Notes under the pieces: model-generated
What the model saw: only the letters and a program-made list of their open reading frames with translations
Told to the model about the DNA's origin: nothing
Database searches by the model: none
Made by a program: the position numbers and the translations under genes
In this document: positions 17,586 through 26,346 of the stretch, one piece after another
Layout of the letters: each line of letters starts with the position of its first letter
Position numbering within the stretch: position 1 is the stretch's first letter
Assembly: GCF_001707755.1 (NCBI RefSeq)
Contig: NZ_MBDL01000005.1
Span: 1-45,391, forward strand
Direction: 5' to 3'
Length of the DNA stretch: 45,391 nucleotides
DNA from: Acinetobacter celticus
GTDB lineage: Bacteria > Pseudomonadota > Gammaproteobacteria > Pseudomonadales > Moraxellaceae

Positions 17586-17694
17586 GCCGTTACATGTGAT
17601 GGTTTGACCATTAAAGTGTTTCACATTTAAACTACACTAATATCTCCTAATTTTCTCACAGTATGAATTTTCTTTTTATACGCTGAGCTACACT

Positions 17695-18906
17695 GTGACG
17701 CACTTAATGACAAATTCTCAGTCTTGGCGACCCTTCATCATGGTCAGTCTTGCCCTGATTATGGGAACAATTGGCACGGCATTAGCCAGTCCGCTGTATC
17801 CTATTTATCAGGAACTTTGGCATTTACTTCCCAGCCAGATCACACTCATTTTTGTGGCCTATATGTTCGGCTGTCTAACGACATTGCTATTTTTAGGGCG
17901 TGCCAGCAACAGTTTTGGTTTCTTAAAAACACTGCAAATGGGCATCCTCTTTGTCATTGTAGGGCTTGTACTTTCTGCGGTTTCTCCGAATGCACTGTTT
18001 TTGTCTTTGGCGCGGTTTCTAATTGGTATTGCCTCTGGTTTAATCAGCACATCGGCGATGTTGGGGCTGATTTACACCATTCCCGATAGCCATAAGCAAA
18101 GTGCACCACAAATTAGTTCGATTATTACGGTTATTGGCTTTGGCTTAGGCCCTTTTATTGGGGGGATTATTGCTCAATTTTCATCATTGCCTTTGGTCAT
18201 TCCCTACGTACCCGTTATTGTCGGCGCGATTTTATGCTTTATCGGGTTAACACGGATTAAACTCGCCCAGAGTAGCAGGCAAAAGCAACCTTTTTCCATA
18301 GCACCACATTTACAGTTGCCCGTATTGCAATACCATCGATTGTTTTATATTGCAGGTTTTACGGCTTTTAGTGCCTTTGCATCCTTTAGCTTATTTGCAT
18401 CGTTGGCTCCATCTTTTGTTAGAGATATCATTCCTTGGCATGGCCCGTTGGTCAGTGGCACGACCATTGCCAGTATCTTAATGGTGTCGGCTTTAGTGCA
18501 ATTCATTGCAAAAAAATACCCCCCAAATTCGGCTGTACGCGCAGGGCTAATTTCATTCATTTTGAGTTATGTTCTGTTGAGCCTCTGTATGCAAATACAA
18601 TGGAGTCCGCTCTTTTTTATCAGCGTGATACTAGTCGGAATCGGGCATGGGTTAGGTTTATTGGGTACTTTTCGCATGATTCACGGCATGACCAATATAG
18701 ACAACCGTGCTGCAGTCATGTCGACTTATTTATTTATTGGTTATTTAGGTACTATTGTTCCCATTATTGGCGTCGGCTATTTATCTGACCATTTCGGTTT
18801 AAGTATCGGTGTCTTAACCTTTTGTGTTTGTATTGGGCTGTTGTGTTTAGGGTTACTCATATTTCAACGCACCATAAAACCAGAAATATTCAAATACAAA
18901 ACATAA
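17695..18906 (+). CDS. MFS transporter, unknown substrate
   Basis: A 12-span major facilitator of about 400 residues. The first span is SLALIMGTIGTALASPLYPIYQ; FVAYMFGCLTTLLFLGRASN holds the loop 2-3 motif; RFLIGIASGLISTSAMLGLI and GFGLGPFIGGIIAQ are glycine-rich spans. The frame begins at GTG 17695; ATG 17707 (MTNSQSWRPF) is equally possible and neither has a strong ribosome site. It lies next to decayed genes and could be a late arrival, but no mobile element is visible. Confidence 0.85.
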   Translation: MTHLMTNSQSWRPFIMVSLALIMGTIGTALASPLYPIYQELWHLLPSQITLIFVAYMFGCLTTLLFLGRASNSFGFLKTLQMGILFVIVGLVLSAVSPNALFLSLARFLIGIASGLISTSAMLGLIYTIPDSHKQSAPQISSIITVIGFGLGPFIGGIIAQFSSLPLVIPYVPVIVGAILCFIGLTRIKLAQSSRQKQPFSIAPHLQLPVLQYHRLFYIAGFTAFSAFASFSLFASLAPSFVRDIIPWHGPLVSGTTIASILMVSALVQFIAKKYPPNSAVRAGLISFILSYVLLSLCMQIQWSPLFFISVILVGIGHGLGLLGTFRMIHGMTNIDNRAAVMSTYLFIGYLGTIVPIIGVGYLSDHFGLSIGVLTFCVCIGLLCLGLLIFQRTIKPEIFKYKT

Positions 18907-18933
18907 AAAAGTGCTCAAAATGAGCACTTTTTT
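18905..18933. terminator. Bidirectional terminator MFS / mnmE
   Basis: AAAAAAGTGCTCA (18905-18917) and TGAGCACTTTTTT (18921-18933) around an AAA loop. The symmetry serves the convergent MFS and mnmE genes. Confidence 0.92.
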
Positions 18934-18955
18934 AGTCAGAACATTACTTTACACT

Positions 18956-20311
18956 TTACTTTCCAATACAGAATGATCCAAAAATCTTACCCAACAAATC
19001 ATCTGCACTAAAATCACCCGTAATTTCGCCTAAAGCATTTTGCGCCAAACGCAATGACTCAGCCACCAACTCACCTGCCTGATACACAGTCAATTGCTCA
19101 CGCGCTTCAGCCAAATACCACTGAGTACGCTTCATTGCATCCAGATGGCGAGTACGCGCAATAAAGGTATCTTCTTCAGGTTGGAAGCCTGCATGTGCTG
19201 TAATCGCATCTATAAGCGCTTGAACGCCTGTTTCCTGCTTGGCAGACACTGTGATATGACGAAATCCTTGAACATCCCCAATTTCAGTAGTTACATTGGT
19301 TAAATCAGCTTTATTGCCAATTAGCATCAAGCGCTTTGGCTCAATATGTTCAGCAAAATAGTTTTGTGCCAATTGTAATGGGTCTTCGCCTTGGCTCAAG
19401 TCATACACCAACAGTAACAAATCAGCTTGTTCAATTTCTTTAATAGCACGACGAATACCTTCTTTTTCGACTACATCGCCTGTTTCACGCAAACCCGCCG
19501 TATCGGTCAAGGTAATTGGTAAACCATTTAAACTAATCTTTTCATGTAGTACATCACGCGTTGTCCCTGCAATATCAGTCACAATCGCACGATCATTGCC
19601 TGCTAATGTATTCAACAGTGATGATTTACCTGCATTGGGTTTACCTGCAATCACCACTTGTAAGCCTTCACGTAACAGCTGACCTTGGCGTGCAGACTGC
19701 TGAACAGCAGTCACAGAAGTACTGACTTGATCCAATAGTTTTAAAATTTTACCATCGGCCAAAAAATCAATTTCCTCTTCTGGAAAATCAATGGCAGCCT
19801 CTACATGCAAACGCAAGTGAATTAAGTTTTCTAATACCGCATTCACTTTGGCTGAAAATGCACCTTGTAATGAACGAACTGCCGAGCGTGCTGCTGCTTG
19901 AGATGTTGCATCAATCAAATCAGCAATGGCTTCCGCTTGAACCAAATCAAGCTTACCATTTTCAAAAGCACGCATGGAAAATTCACCCGCTTTGGCTGCC
20001 GTTGCACCAAGCTCGAGTAAGCGTGCCAACAGTGCATTTTGAATGACAGGGCCACCATGGCCTTGTAGTTCCACTACATCTTCACCAGTAAATGAATGCG
20101 GATTGGGAAAGCAAATTACCAAGCCTTCATCCATCACCTCACCCGTAACATCATAAAACTGACGGAAGCCCGCAAAACGCGCTTTGGGTAAGGTTTTTTG
20201 TGTCAATGCCTCGGCAATAGCATAGGACTTTGGCCCAGACAGACGAATGACCCCTACGCCACCACGACCTGGCGGTGTGGCAATTGCAGCGATAGTGGTT
20301 AAATTTTGCAT
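18956..20311 (-). CDS. mnmE: tRNA modification GTPase MnmE (TrmE)
   Basis: With MnmG it makes the 5-carboxymethylaminomethyl group on wobble uridine 34 of certain tRNAs. The 451-residue protein has the N-terminal folate-binding region (TIAAIATPPGRGGVGVIRLS), the G1 loop GKPNAGKS at about residues 223-230, DIAGTTRD (G2), DTAGLRET (G3), NKAD (G4) and the ending FCIGK, with the C-x-G-K catalytic cysteine. ATG 20311 is preferred, with AGGTG six bases upstream; a GTG at 20320 overlaps that site. mnmG is not next to it, unlike in many relatives. Confidence 0.97.
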   Translation of the reverse strand: MQNLTTIAAIATPPGRGGVGVIRLSGPKSYAIAEALTQKTLPKARFAGFRQFYDVTGEVMDEGLVICFPNPHSFTGEDVVELQGHGGPVIQNALLARLLELGATAAKAGEFSMRAFENGKLDLVQAEAIADLIDATSQAAARSAVRSLQGAFSAKVNAVLENLIHLRLHVEAAIDFPEEEIDFLADGKILKLLDQVSTSVTAVQQSARQGQLLREGLQVVIAGKPNAGKSSLLNTLAGNDRAIVTDIAGTTRDVLHEKISLNGLPITLTDTAGLRETGDVVEKEGIRRAIKEIEQADLLLLVYDLSQGEDPLQLAQNYFAEHIEPKRLMLIGNKADLTNVTTEIGDVQGFRHITVSAKQETGVQALIDAITAHAGFQPEEDTFIARTRHLDAMKRTQWYLAEAREQLTVYQAGELVAESLRLAQNALGEITGDFSADDLLGKIFGSFCIGK

Positions 20312-20349
20312 AACATTCACCTAAAAATATGTAAATAAGGGCCAAAGAA

Positions 20350-20383
20350 AAATCCGCCTAAGATTACCATCTTAAGCGGATTT
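20350..20383 (-). terminator. Terminator between yidC and mnmE
   Basis: AAATCCGCCTAAGAT (20350-20364) and ATCTTAAGCGGATTT (20369-20383) around TACC, with one G-U pair in the minus-strand RNA. The minus-strand tail is TTTTTCTTT. It suggests mnmE has some expression of its own, although the block reads in one direction. Confidence 0.8.
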
Positions 20384-20403
20384 ATTCAGCTCATCAGCAA
20401 CAC

Positions 20404-22167
20404 TTAGTTTGCTGGGGTCGCATCATCACGTTTTTCACGCTCTTTTGCTACGCTCTTATTAATCAAGCTTTGTTGCAAGATAGTAATACTGTTGTTGACA
20501 ATCCAGTACATCACCAAGCCAGCAGGGAAGAATAGCATGAACACTGTGAACATAATCGGCATGATTTTGAACACTTTCGCTTGCATTGGGTCCGCAGGTT
20601 GTGGGTTCAAACTTTGCTGAATAAACATCGTTACACCCATCAACAATGGCAGGATAAACCATGGATCCATTGCAGATAAATCTTGAATCCAACCCAACCA
20701 TGGTGCATGACGTAGTTCAACCGATTCCATCAATACCCAATACAACGCAAGGAAGATTGGCATTTGAAGTAAGAGTGGTAAACAGCCAGACAGCGGGTTC
20801 ACTTGCTCGCGTTTGTACAGTGCCATCATTTCTTGAGAGAAACGCATGCGGTCTTCACCGAATTCTTCTTTCATGCGTTGCATTTCAGGTGCAATCACAC
20901 GCATTTTTGCCATTGAGCGGTAGCTCTTAGCAGATAATGGCCAAAGAATAAGTTTTACCAGCACAGTCAAAAGAATAATTGACCAACCCCAGTTACCGAC
21001 TAAACCATGGAAGAATTGCAAGCCCAAGAACAACAACTTCGCAATTGGCCACAACCAACCATAATCAACAGTTTGGTTTAAGCCTACTGCCAGATTTTTC
21101 AGTTCAGACTGAATTTTAGGGCCAGAGTAGAAAGTCGCATCAACTTCAGCAGCCGTACCTGCAGGCACGTTGATGGTTGGTGAGGTAAATCCAATGATAT
21201 TCATATCATCCGTTGATTTACGCGACTCTAATTTGGCTGCATATTCTTGACCATTGCCTTGAGTCAATTTCAATTGACCCGGCACCCATGCGCTCACGAA
21301 GTAGTGTTGTACCATAGCAACCCAACCACCTTTTGCTTCAACGTTTAGTTTTTCTTCGTTAAAGTTGGCAAATTTGAGTTTGTTATAGTGTTCTTCTGGT
21401 GACCCCCATGCGCCACCAAGGAATGTACCTAAAGTGAAAATGCCTTGATCTGTTTTACCAGGATCATCTGAATTGTCGCGCTTCAACTGACCGAACATTT
21501 GTCCTTGCCAGTTATGAGCACTACGGTTCACAATTTTGTGGCTAACAGAAATAGGATACTGACCTTGCGTAAAGGTAAAGGTTTTAATAATTTCTACGCC
21601 ATCAGCCGTTTTAAAGACCATTGGTACAGATAAAACTTTTTCAGTTTTACCATCCTGACCTTGTACTGATTTTGCATCAGCCAAGCTATAAGAGGCTTTT
21701 TCTACTTCATATGCTGGACGACCACCACGACTACTGTCTGGGCCATTCAAACCAATTAAGCCAGACTGAGCAACATAAGTACGCTTAGCATCGCTTTCCA
21801 GCATAACAAAAGGTTCATCACTGTCTTTATTTTTGTCATGATTGAGTAATTCAACACGAACAATATCGCCACCTTTAGCATTAATCCAAAGATGATAAAG
21901 ATCAGTTTTAACTGAAATAAGCTGTTGACTGACAGGTGCAGTGGCATCTGCTGTCTGCTGTGATGCAATATTTGCCTGTGGCACATCGGATGATGTTGCA
22001 ACAGTTTGACCATTTGGCAAGTCAGCAGATACTTCATGAGACACAACTGCAGCGGTTTGCTGAGGTTTACTGTCCACATGGCCGTAATCTTTTTGCCAAG
22101 CCAAAATGAGCAAATATGCGACAACAAACATGGCCCCGAGAATTGCAATTCTGGCCCATTGTTGCAT
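20404..22167 (-). CDS. yidC: Membrane protein insertase YidC
   Basis: Inserts and folds inner-membrane proteins with and without SecYEG. The 587-residue protein has the N-terminal anchor (ARIAILGAMFVVAYLLILAW), a large periplasmic domain of about 300 residues and a five-span core: WGWSIILLTVLVKLILWPLS, the charged loop EEFGEDRMRFSQEMM, NPLSGCLPLLLQMPIFLALY, and PIMFTVFMLFFPAGLVMYWI. The ending is basic (SVAKEREKRDD). GGGGT lies about seven bases before the ATG. It follows yidD by five bases in the rpmH-rnpA-yidD-yidC order. Confidence 0.97.
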   Translation of the reverse strand: MQQWARIAILGAMFVVAYLLILAWQKDYGHVDSKPQQTAAVVSHEVSADLPNGQTVATSSDVPQANIASQQTADATAPVSQQLISVKTDLYHLWINAKGGDIVRVELLNHDKNKDSDEPFVMLESDAKRTYVAQSGLIGLNGPDSSRGGRPAYEVEKASYSLADAKSVQGQDGKTEKVLSVPMVFKTADGVEIIKTFTFTQGQYPISVSHKIVNRSAHNWQGQMFGQLKRDNSDDPGKTDQGIFTLGTFLGGAWGSPEEHYNKLKFANFNEEKLNVEAKGGWVAMVQHYFVSAWVPGQLKLTQGNGQEYAAKLESRKSTDDMNIIGFTSPTINVPAGTAAEVDATFYSGPKIQSELKNLAVGLNQTVDYGWLWPIAKLLFLGLQFFHGLVGNWGWSIILLTVLVKLILWPLSAKSYRSMAKMRVIAPEMQRMKEEFGEDRMRFSQEMMALYKREQVNPLSGCLPLLLQMPIFLALYWVLMESVELRHAPWLGWIQDLSAMDPWFILPLLMGVTMFIQQSLNPQPADPMQAKVFKIMPIMFTVFMLFFPAGLVMYWIVNNSITILQQSLINKSVAKEREKRDDATPAN

Positions 22168-22172
22168 ATCTA

Positions 22173-22493
22173 TTACCCCAAGTGGTTAGAGTGATTTTGG
22201 TTCGATAAACGATCACGAAAGGGTACAGCAACGTGAAGCGTTTGAGAATCTATTTGCTGAAATGAAATAAAACGAACTGCCTTGCACGGCACTGGGTCAT
22301 AACCCGATCCACCCCAAGGATGACAACGGCAAATACGTTTAGCAGACAGCCAGACTCCACGTACAGCACCATGCATATGGACTGCTTCCAATGAATATTG
22401 AGAACATGTGGGAATATAGCGACAGCGTGGTCCAAGTAATGGACTAATCGCAATCTGATAAAAACGGATCAACCAATGCAGTAAATGTACCAT
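22173..22493 (-). CDS. yidD: Membrane protein insertion efficiency factor YidD
   Basis: A 106-residue membrane-associated protein that helps YidC-dependent insertion. The segment [20 protein letters not shown] and the cysteine-containing [15 protein letters not shown], then [17 protein letters not shown], are the family signature with the three conserved cysteines. The tail after about residue 85 ([15 protein letters not shown]) is not conserved. It lies nine bases after rnpA and five before yidC. Confidence 0.95.
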   Translation of the reverse strand: MVHLLHWLIRFYQIAISPLLGPRCRYIPTCSQYSLEAVHMHGAVRGVWLSAKRICRCHPWGGSGYDPVPCKAVRFISFQQIDSQTLHVAVPFRDRLSNQNHSNHLG

Positions 22494-22502
22494 TGGCCAT
22501 CT

Positions 22503-22895
22503 CTACTTTTGCGGGGAGGGAGCTATTTTTGAATGCTTTTTGGCAAGTCGGTTAAGTTTTTGCCAAGCAAATTGTAATTGCTGATGCAATTCAGCATTAG
22601 GTATAGCATCAATACCATTTTTTGGCATGACAACAATATCTAATTGATCTAATTGCTGTTGATGCAAGCGAAAACTTTCGCGGGCAAGACGTTTTACTCG
22701 ATTTCGTTCATGTGCTCGACGCACTTTTTTCTTAGCAACAACAATGCCCAAACGGCTATTCGGCTGTTCGGTATATTTTGCAAGAAATAAGAAATGGGGC
22801 TGATGCACTTTAAAAAGCGCACCATCAAACACACTTTTATAATCAGCAGCACAGTGTATACGTACGTCTGTGCTGAAACCATAAATCGTAGTCAT
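22503..22895 (-). CDS. rnpA: Ribonuclease P protein component
   Basis: Small basic subunit that with M1 RNA matures the 5' ends of tRNAs. The 130-residue protein has [20 protein letters not shown] followed by KRLARESFR, the RNR signature helix, and [13 protein letters not shown] near the end. The start at ATG 22895 ([10 protein letters not shown]) fits family length. A TTG at 22904 is possible. Ribosome site weak. It comes 29 bases after rpmH, the usual pairing. Confidence 0.95.
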   Translation of the reverse strand: MTTIYGFSTDVRIHCAADYKSVFDGALFKVHQPHFLFLAKYTEQPNSRLGIVVAKKKVRRAHERNRVKRLARESFRLHQQQLDQLDIVVMPKNGIDAIPNAELHQQLQFAWQKLNRLAKKHSKIAPSPQK

Positions 22896-22924
22896 GACGC
22901 CCAATTCAGTTTAGCTCTAACTAA

Positions 22925-23059
22925 TTAAACAGTTAAGCTATGGCGGCCTTTAGCACGACGGCGAGCCAAAACTTGACGACCTGCTTTAGTTGCCATACGA
23001 GCACGGAAACCGTGAACGCGCTTACGTTTCAATTCAGAAGGCTGGAAAGTACGTTTCAT
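22925..23059 (-). CDS. rpmH: Large ribosomal subunit protein bL34
   Basis: A 44-residue very basic protein starting [20 protein letters not shown] and ending AKGRHSLTV, an essentially standard L34 sequence. It is too short for a length-filtered ORF scan but clear in the sequence. GGAG lies seven bases before the ATG. It is the first gene of the rpmH-rnpA-yidD-yidC block and is driven by the strong promoter at 23098-23126. Confidence 0.97.
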
Positions 23060-23097
23060 TTTGAAACTCCAAAATTGATCTTGTATAAAGGTTCGCG

Positions 23098-23126
23098 ATT
23101 TTAGTGCTCATTGCTTGAGCTGTCAA
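23098..23126 (-). promoter_or_regulatory. rpmH promoter
   Basis: On the minus strand TTGACA (23121-23126), 17 bp, TAAAAT (23098-23103): near-consensus sigma-70 hexamers. The next bases are CGCG, a GC-rich discriminator like those of growth-rate controlled promoters. The start should fall about 30 bases before the rpmH ATG. Confidence 0.85.
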
Positions 23127-23239
23127 TGAAAAACAAAGTTTCTTTCAAAATTGTTTGAAACTTGGGATAAAAATGGTTTAAAGCTCTTTTTGTTTAAAAA
23201 ATAAGATAATCACAATTTAAGTTATTGTTATTCAATTAT

Positions 23240-23624
23240 TAATTAGTTATCCATATCTTTTTATACAGGTTTATCCACAAGTAAACTGTGCTTGGTACTT
23301 TTTGAATTTAAATTTAAAACATAGCTCTGTTATCCACAAATTAGTGGCTTCTTATTATTAAATTCAAATTTATAAATTTAAATTTATTACTATTAGGGAG
23401 CTGTTTTTCTGTGGGGAAGTGCTTTTAATTTAATTATAACATTAAGTTATCTTGTGAATAACTATGTTTTTATAATTTAGATACTTTGTGGATAACTTTG
23501 TGTTATATTTTATCCACACCCCTTGCTGAATGTTATCCACAAGTGGTTTTAAATTTAAAATTAATCAATTTTTATTAGAAAAAGCTGAATTAGTCATGAC
23601 AGATGTGGATAACTTGGTTAGAAT
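23240..23624. other. Chromosomal replication origin oriC
   Basis: Between rpmH and dnaA lies an AT-rich stretch with six exact DnaA boxes TTATCCACA: plus strand at 23271, 23330, 23510 and 23533; minus strand at 23487 and 23604. Near matches are at 23247 (TTATCCATA) and 23453 (minus, TTATTCACA). The most AT-rich part, about 23351-23395 (TTCAAATTTATAAATTTAAA), lacks boxes and is the likely unwinding element. GAATTTAAA occurs at 23304 and TTTAAATTTAAA near 23549. Position next to dnaA is standard. Confidence 0.92.
23596..23624 (+). promoter_or_regulatory. dnaA promoter with DnaA box in its spacer
   Basis: ATGACA (23596-23601), 17 bp, TAGAAT (23619-23624), one mismatch in each hexamer. The DnaA box at 23604-23612 lies wholly inside the spacer, so bound DnaA would be expected to block RNA polymerase. 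The transcript would begin near 23631. Confidence 0.7.
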
Positions 23625-23629
23625 GGCGA

Positions 23630-23643
23630 CCCGCTAGAGCGGG
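23630..23643 (+). other. GC-rich stem-loop at the predicted 5' end of dnaA mRNA
   Basis: CCCGCTAGAGCGGG folds as CCCGC / GCGGG with a TAGA loop in otherwise AT-rich sequence. It falls at the predicted transcript start and about 47 bases before the dnaA ATG. A T run (23651-23657) follows after seven bases, too far for a standard terminator. Confidence 0.6.
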
Positions 23644-23690
23644 CAAGATATTTTTTTATACACAATGGATTGAAAATAGGGGTTTCACAT

Positions 23691-25070
23691 ATGCTTTGGA
23701 CAGACTGCTTAACTCGTTTACGTCAAGAGTTATCTGGCAATGTCTTTACAATGTGGATCAGGCCACTAGTGGCCGAAGAGGTTGGAGATACCTTGCGGTT
23801 ATTTGCACCTAATCCTTATTGGACACGTTATATTCAAGAGCATCATTTAGAGCTGATTACAATTTTGGCAGAACAATTGTCTGAAGGGCGTGTTCGCAAG
23901 GTTGAAATTTTAGTAGATTCTCGTCCTGGTGCAATTCTATCTGCCAGCGAGCAACCGGCTACCACAACAGCCGCTTTAGAAACTAGACCTGTTTCAGCCC
24001 CAAGAATCAAAAAAGAAAAAGATGAGCTACCAACTAAAAATGGTCGTAAGCGTCAGTTAAATCCCTTATTTAGTTTTTCTTCATTTGTTGAAGGTCGCTC
24101 TAACCAGATGGCGGCGGAAACCTGTCGCAAAGTACTGACACAATTGGGCGCTTCTCAACATAATCCATTGTTTCTTTATGGGCCAACAGGTTTGGGTAAA
24201 ACCCATTTAATGCAAGCGGTAGGCAATGCATTGTTGCAAGCAAAACCGAATGCACGCGTCATGTATATGACGGCTGAAAGTTTTGTACAAGATTTTGTCA
24301 GTTCATTGCAACAAGGCAAAGTAGAAGAGTTTAAGAAAAACTGCCGTTCTTTAGATTTGCTTTTAGTTGATGATATTCATTTGTTGGCTGGAAAAGAAGC
24401 CAGCTTAGTTGAGTTCTTTTATACATTTAATGCGTTATTGGATGAGTCAAAGCAAATTATTTTGACTTCTGACCGTTATCCTAAAGAGTTGACTGAATTA
24501 GACCCCCGTTTAGTTTCACGGTTTTCGTGGGGCTTATCTGTCGGGGTTGAACCACCCGATATTGAAACGCGTATTGAAATTTTGCTGAAAAAAGCAGAAA
24601 GCAATGATGTGGAATTGCCACGTAATTGTGCGTTATTTATTGCCCAACAAGTGGTGGCCAATGTCCGTGAATTGGAAGGTGCGCTAAATAAGGTCGTGGC
24701 TATTTCACGCTTTAAAGGCACTCCGATTGATTTGGAAGTGGTACGCGAGTCCTTGAAGGATGTTCTGGCTATTCGTGCCCGCACCATTAGCACAGAGAAT
24801 ATTCAACGTGTGGTCAGCGAATATTTCCGTATCCCGCTTAAAGAGTTGGTTGGGCCAAAACGTACCCGTATTTATGCACGTCCGCGTCAGCTTTCAATGG
24901 GGCTTTCACGTGAACTAACGGGGGATAGCTTCCCTGAAATTGGTATGGCGTTTGGTGGTCGTGATCACAGTACAGTTATGCATGCATGTGAAAAAGTCCA
25001 GAGCTTGCGTCAAGAAGATCCGATCTTTAATGAAGACTATAAAAACTTACTTCGCTTACTACAAAGTTGA
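23691..25070 (+). CDS. dnaA: Chromosomal replication initiator DnaA
   Basis: Binds DnaA boxes and opens the origin. The 459-residue protein has domain I (MLWTDCLTRLRQELSGNVFT), a variable linker at about 80-120, an AAA+ domain with Walker A GPTGLGKT at about 164-171, Walker B LLLVDDIHLL, and sensor region DPRLVSRFSWG, and domain IV with the signature GMAFGGRDHSTVMHACEKV. The start ATG 23691 has GGGG about nine bases upstream. An in-frame TTG at 23670 would add seven non-conserved residues. It is the first gene of dnaA-dnaN-recF-gyrB and reads away from oriC. Confidence 0.98.
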   Translation: MLWTDCLTRLRQELSGNVFTMWIRPLVAEEVGDTLRLFAPNPYWTRYIQEHHLELITILAEQLSEGRVRKVEILVDSRPGAILSASEQPATTTAALETRPVSAPRIKKEKDELPTKNGRKRQLNPLFSFSSFVEGRSNQMAAETCRKVLTQLGASQHNPLFLYGPTGLGKTHLMQAVGNALLQAKPNARVMYMTAESFVQDFVSSLQQGKVEEFKKNCRSLDLLLVDDIHLLAGKEASLVEFFYTFNALLDESKQIILTSDRYPKELTELDPRLVSRFSWGLSVGVEPPDIETRIEILLKKAESNDVELPRNCALFIAQQVVANVRELEGALNKVVAISRFKGTPIDLEVVRESLKDVLAIRARTISTENIQRVVSEYFRIPLKELVGPKRTRIYARPRQLSMGLSRELTGDSFPEIGMAFGGRDHSTVMHACEKVQSLRQEDPIFNEDYKNLLRLLQS

Positions 25071-25181
25071 TCATTTTTTGCTTAAACTCTGTTCTTGCAA
25101 TGTGGCATTAACTGCCGCATAGTACACTGCTAAAAAATTAATTTATTTGTTATTCATCTTCAGTTTTTAGAGGAAAGTATC

Positions 25182-26330
25182 GTGCGTTTGAAAATCGCGA
25201 AAGAAAGCTTACTGAATGTTCTATCACATGTCGTAGGAGCGGTTGAACGTCGCCATACCTTAAACATTTTATCCAACGTTAAGGTTCAGGTTACTGAACA
25301 AGCGCTTACGATTACAGGCTCTGATTTAGAGGTTGAATTGGTTGCAAGCACACCTTTGTTGGAAGGGGCTTGCCTACAAGCCGGAGAAACCACAGTTCCT
25401 GCACGTAAGCTCATGGATATTTGTAAATCCTTACCATCTGCTGCGTTAATTGATTTACAAATTACTGAAGATTTGCGCTGTATTTTAAAATCAGGCAACA
25501 GTCGTTTTGTATTGGGGACTTTGCCTGCCGAAGATTATCCATTACTCAATACTGAAAACACCCAGGGCACGCAAGTAACTGTAACGCAACGTGAATTGAA
25601 GCGTTTATTTGAAAAAACAGCTTTTGCGATGGCGGTGCAGGATGTACGTTTTTATTTGACAGGCACCTTGCTTGAAATTGATCAAAACCAACTGCGTGCT
25701 GTGACGACGGATGGTCACCGTTTGGCGCTGTGTGAAACAGGTGCTTCATCCACTACAGCACAATTGGTTCAAGCTATTGTGCCACGTAAAGCGGTTGGTG
25801 AATTACAACGCTTATTAAGTGTTGAAGATGAGCAATTATCTTTGCTGATTGGCCGTGAATTATTAAACGTGACGATTAGTATAGCCAGTCGTGATAAAGA
25901 GCAAGCGGGTATTACGGTGCGTTTCACCACCAAATTAATTGATGGAAAATTCCCGGATTATCGTCGTGTTATTCCACGTGGTGGTGATAAAACCGTGATG
26001 ATTGCACATGATGTATTTAAACAATCGTTGCAACGTGTAGCCATTTTAAGTAATGAAAAATTACGTGGTGTGTTTCTGAATTTTGATGCAGATACTTTGC
26101 AATTGCGTGCTAATAATCCAGAGCAAGATGAAGCGATTGAAGACTTAGCCATTCAATACGCCGATACGCCAATGGAGATGTCATTCAATGCGCAGTATTT
26201 ACTGGATGTATTGAGTGCGCTAGATGGTGATGATGTATCTATGATTATGACTGAAGCAAATCAGTCGGTGTTGGTGCAAGATCCGACCCAGCAAGATCAA
26301 ACTTACGTTGTCATGCCAATGCGTGTTTAA
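25182..26330 (+). CDS. dnaN: DNA polymerase III sliding clamp (beta)
   Basis: Ring-shaped processivity factor of 382 residues. It begins with GTG (MRLKIAKESLLNVLSHVVGA), with AGGA eight bases upstream. Conserved segments include RRHTLNILSNVKV, RFVLGTLPAEDYP, TDGHRLALCE, KFPDYRRVIP and the ending YVVMPMRV with the P-M-R clamp-binding pocket. It is 111 bp after dnaA and 16 bp before recF. Confidence 0.98.
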   Translation: MRLKIAKESLLNVLSHVVGAVERRHTLNILSNVKVQVTEQALTITGSDLEVELVASTPLLEGACLQAGETTVPARKLMDICKSLPSAALIDLQITEDLRCILKSGNSRFVLGTLPAEDYPLLNTENTQGTQVTVTQRELKRLFEKTAFAMAVQDVRFYLTGTLLEIDQNQLRAVTTDGHRLALCETGASSTTAQLVQAIVPRKAVGELQRLLSVEDEQLSLLIGRELLNVTISIASRDKEQAGITVRFTTKLIDGKFPDYRRVIPRGGDKTVMIAHDVFKQSLQRVAILSNEKLRGVFLNFDADTLQLRANNPEQDEAIEDLAIQYADTPMEMSFNAQYLLDVLSALDGDDVSMIMTEANQSVLVQDPTQQDQTYVVMPMRV

Positions 26331-26346
26331 TAGCATATAAACGATT

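Noticed and set aside
23630..23657. CCCGCTAGAGCGGG plus T run as an intrinsic terminator before dnaA
   Set aside because: Seven bases separate the stem from the T run; a 5' leader hairpin is a better fit.
23665..23673. Two-codon upstream frame ATG GAT TGA before dnaA
   Set aside because: No ribosome site of its own and too short to separate from chance.
24902..24917. CTTTCACGTGAAC in dnaA, resembling parS
   Set aside because: Four mismatches in the outer positions of the 16-bp site; only the CACGTG core and its flanks match.
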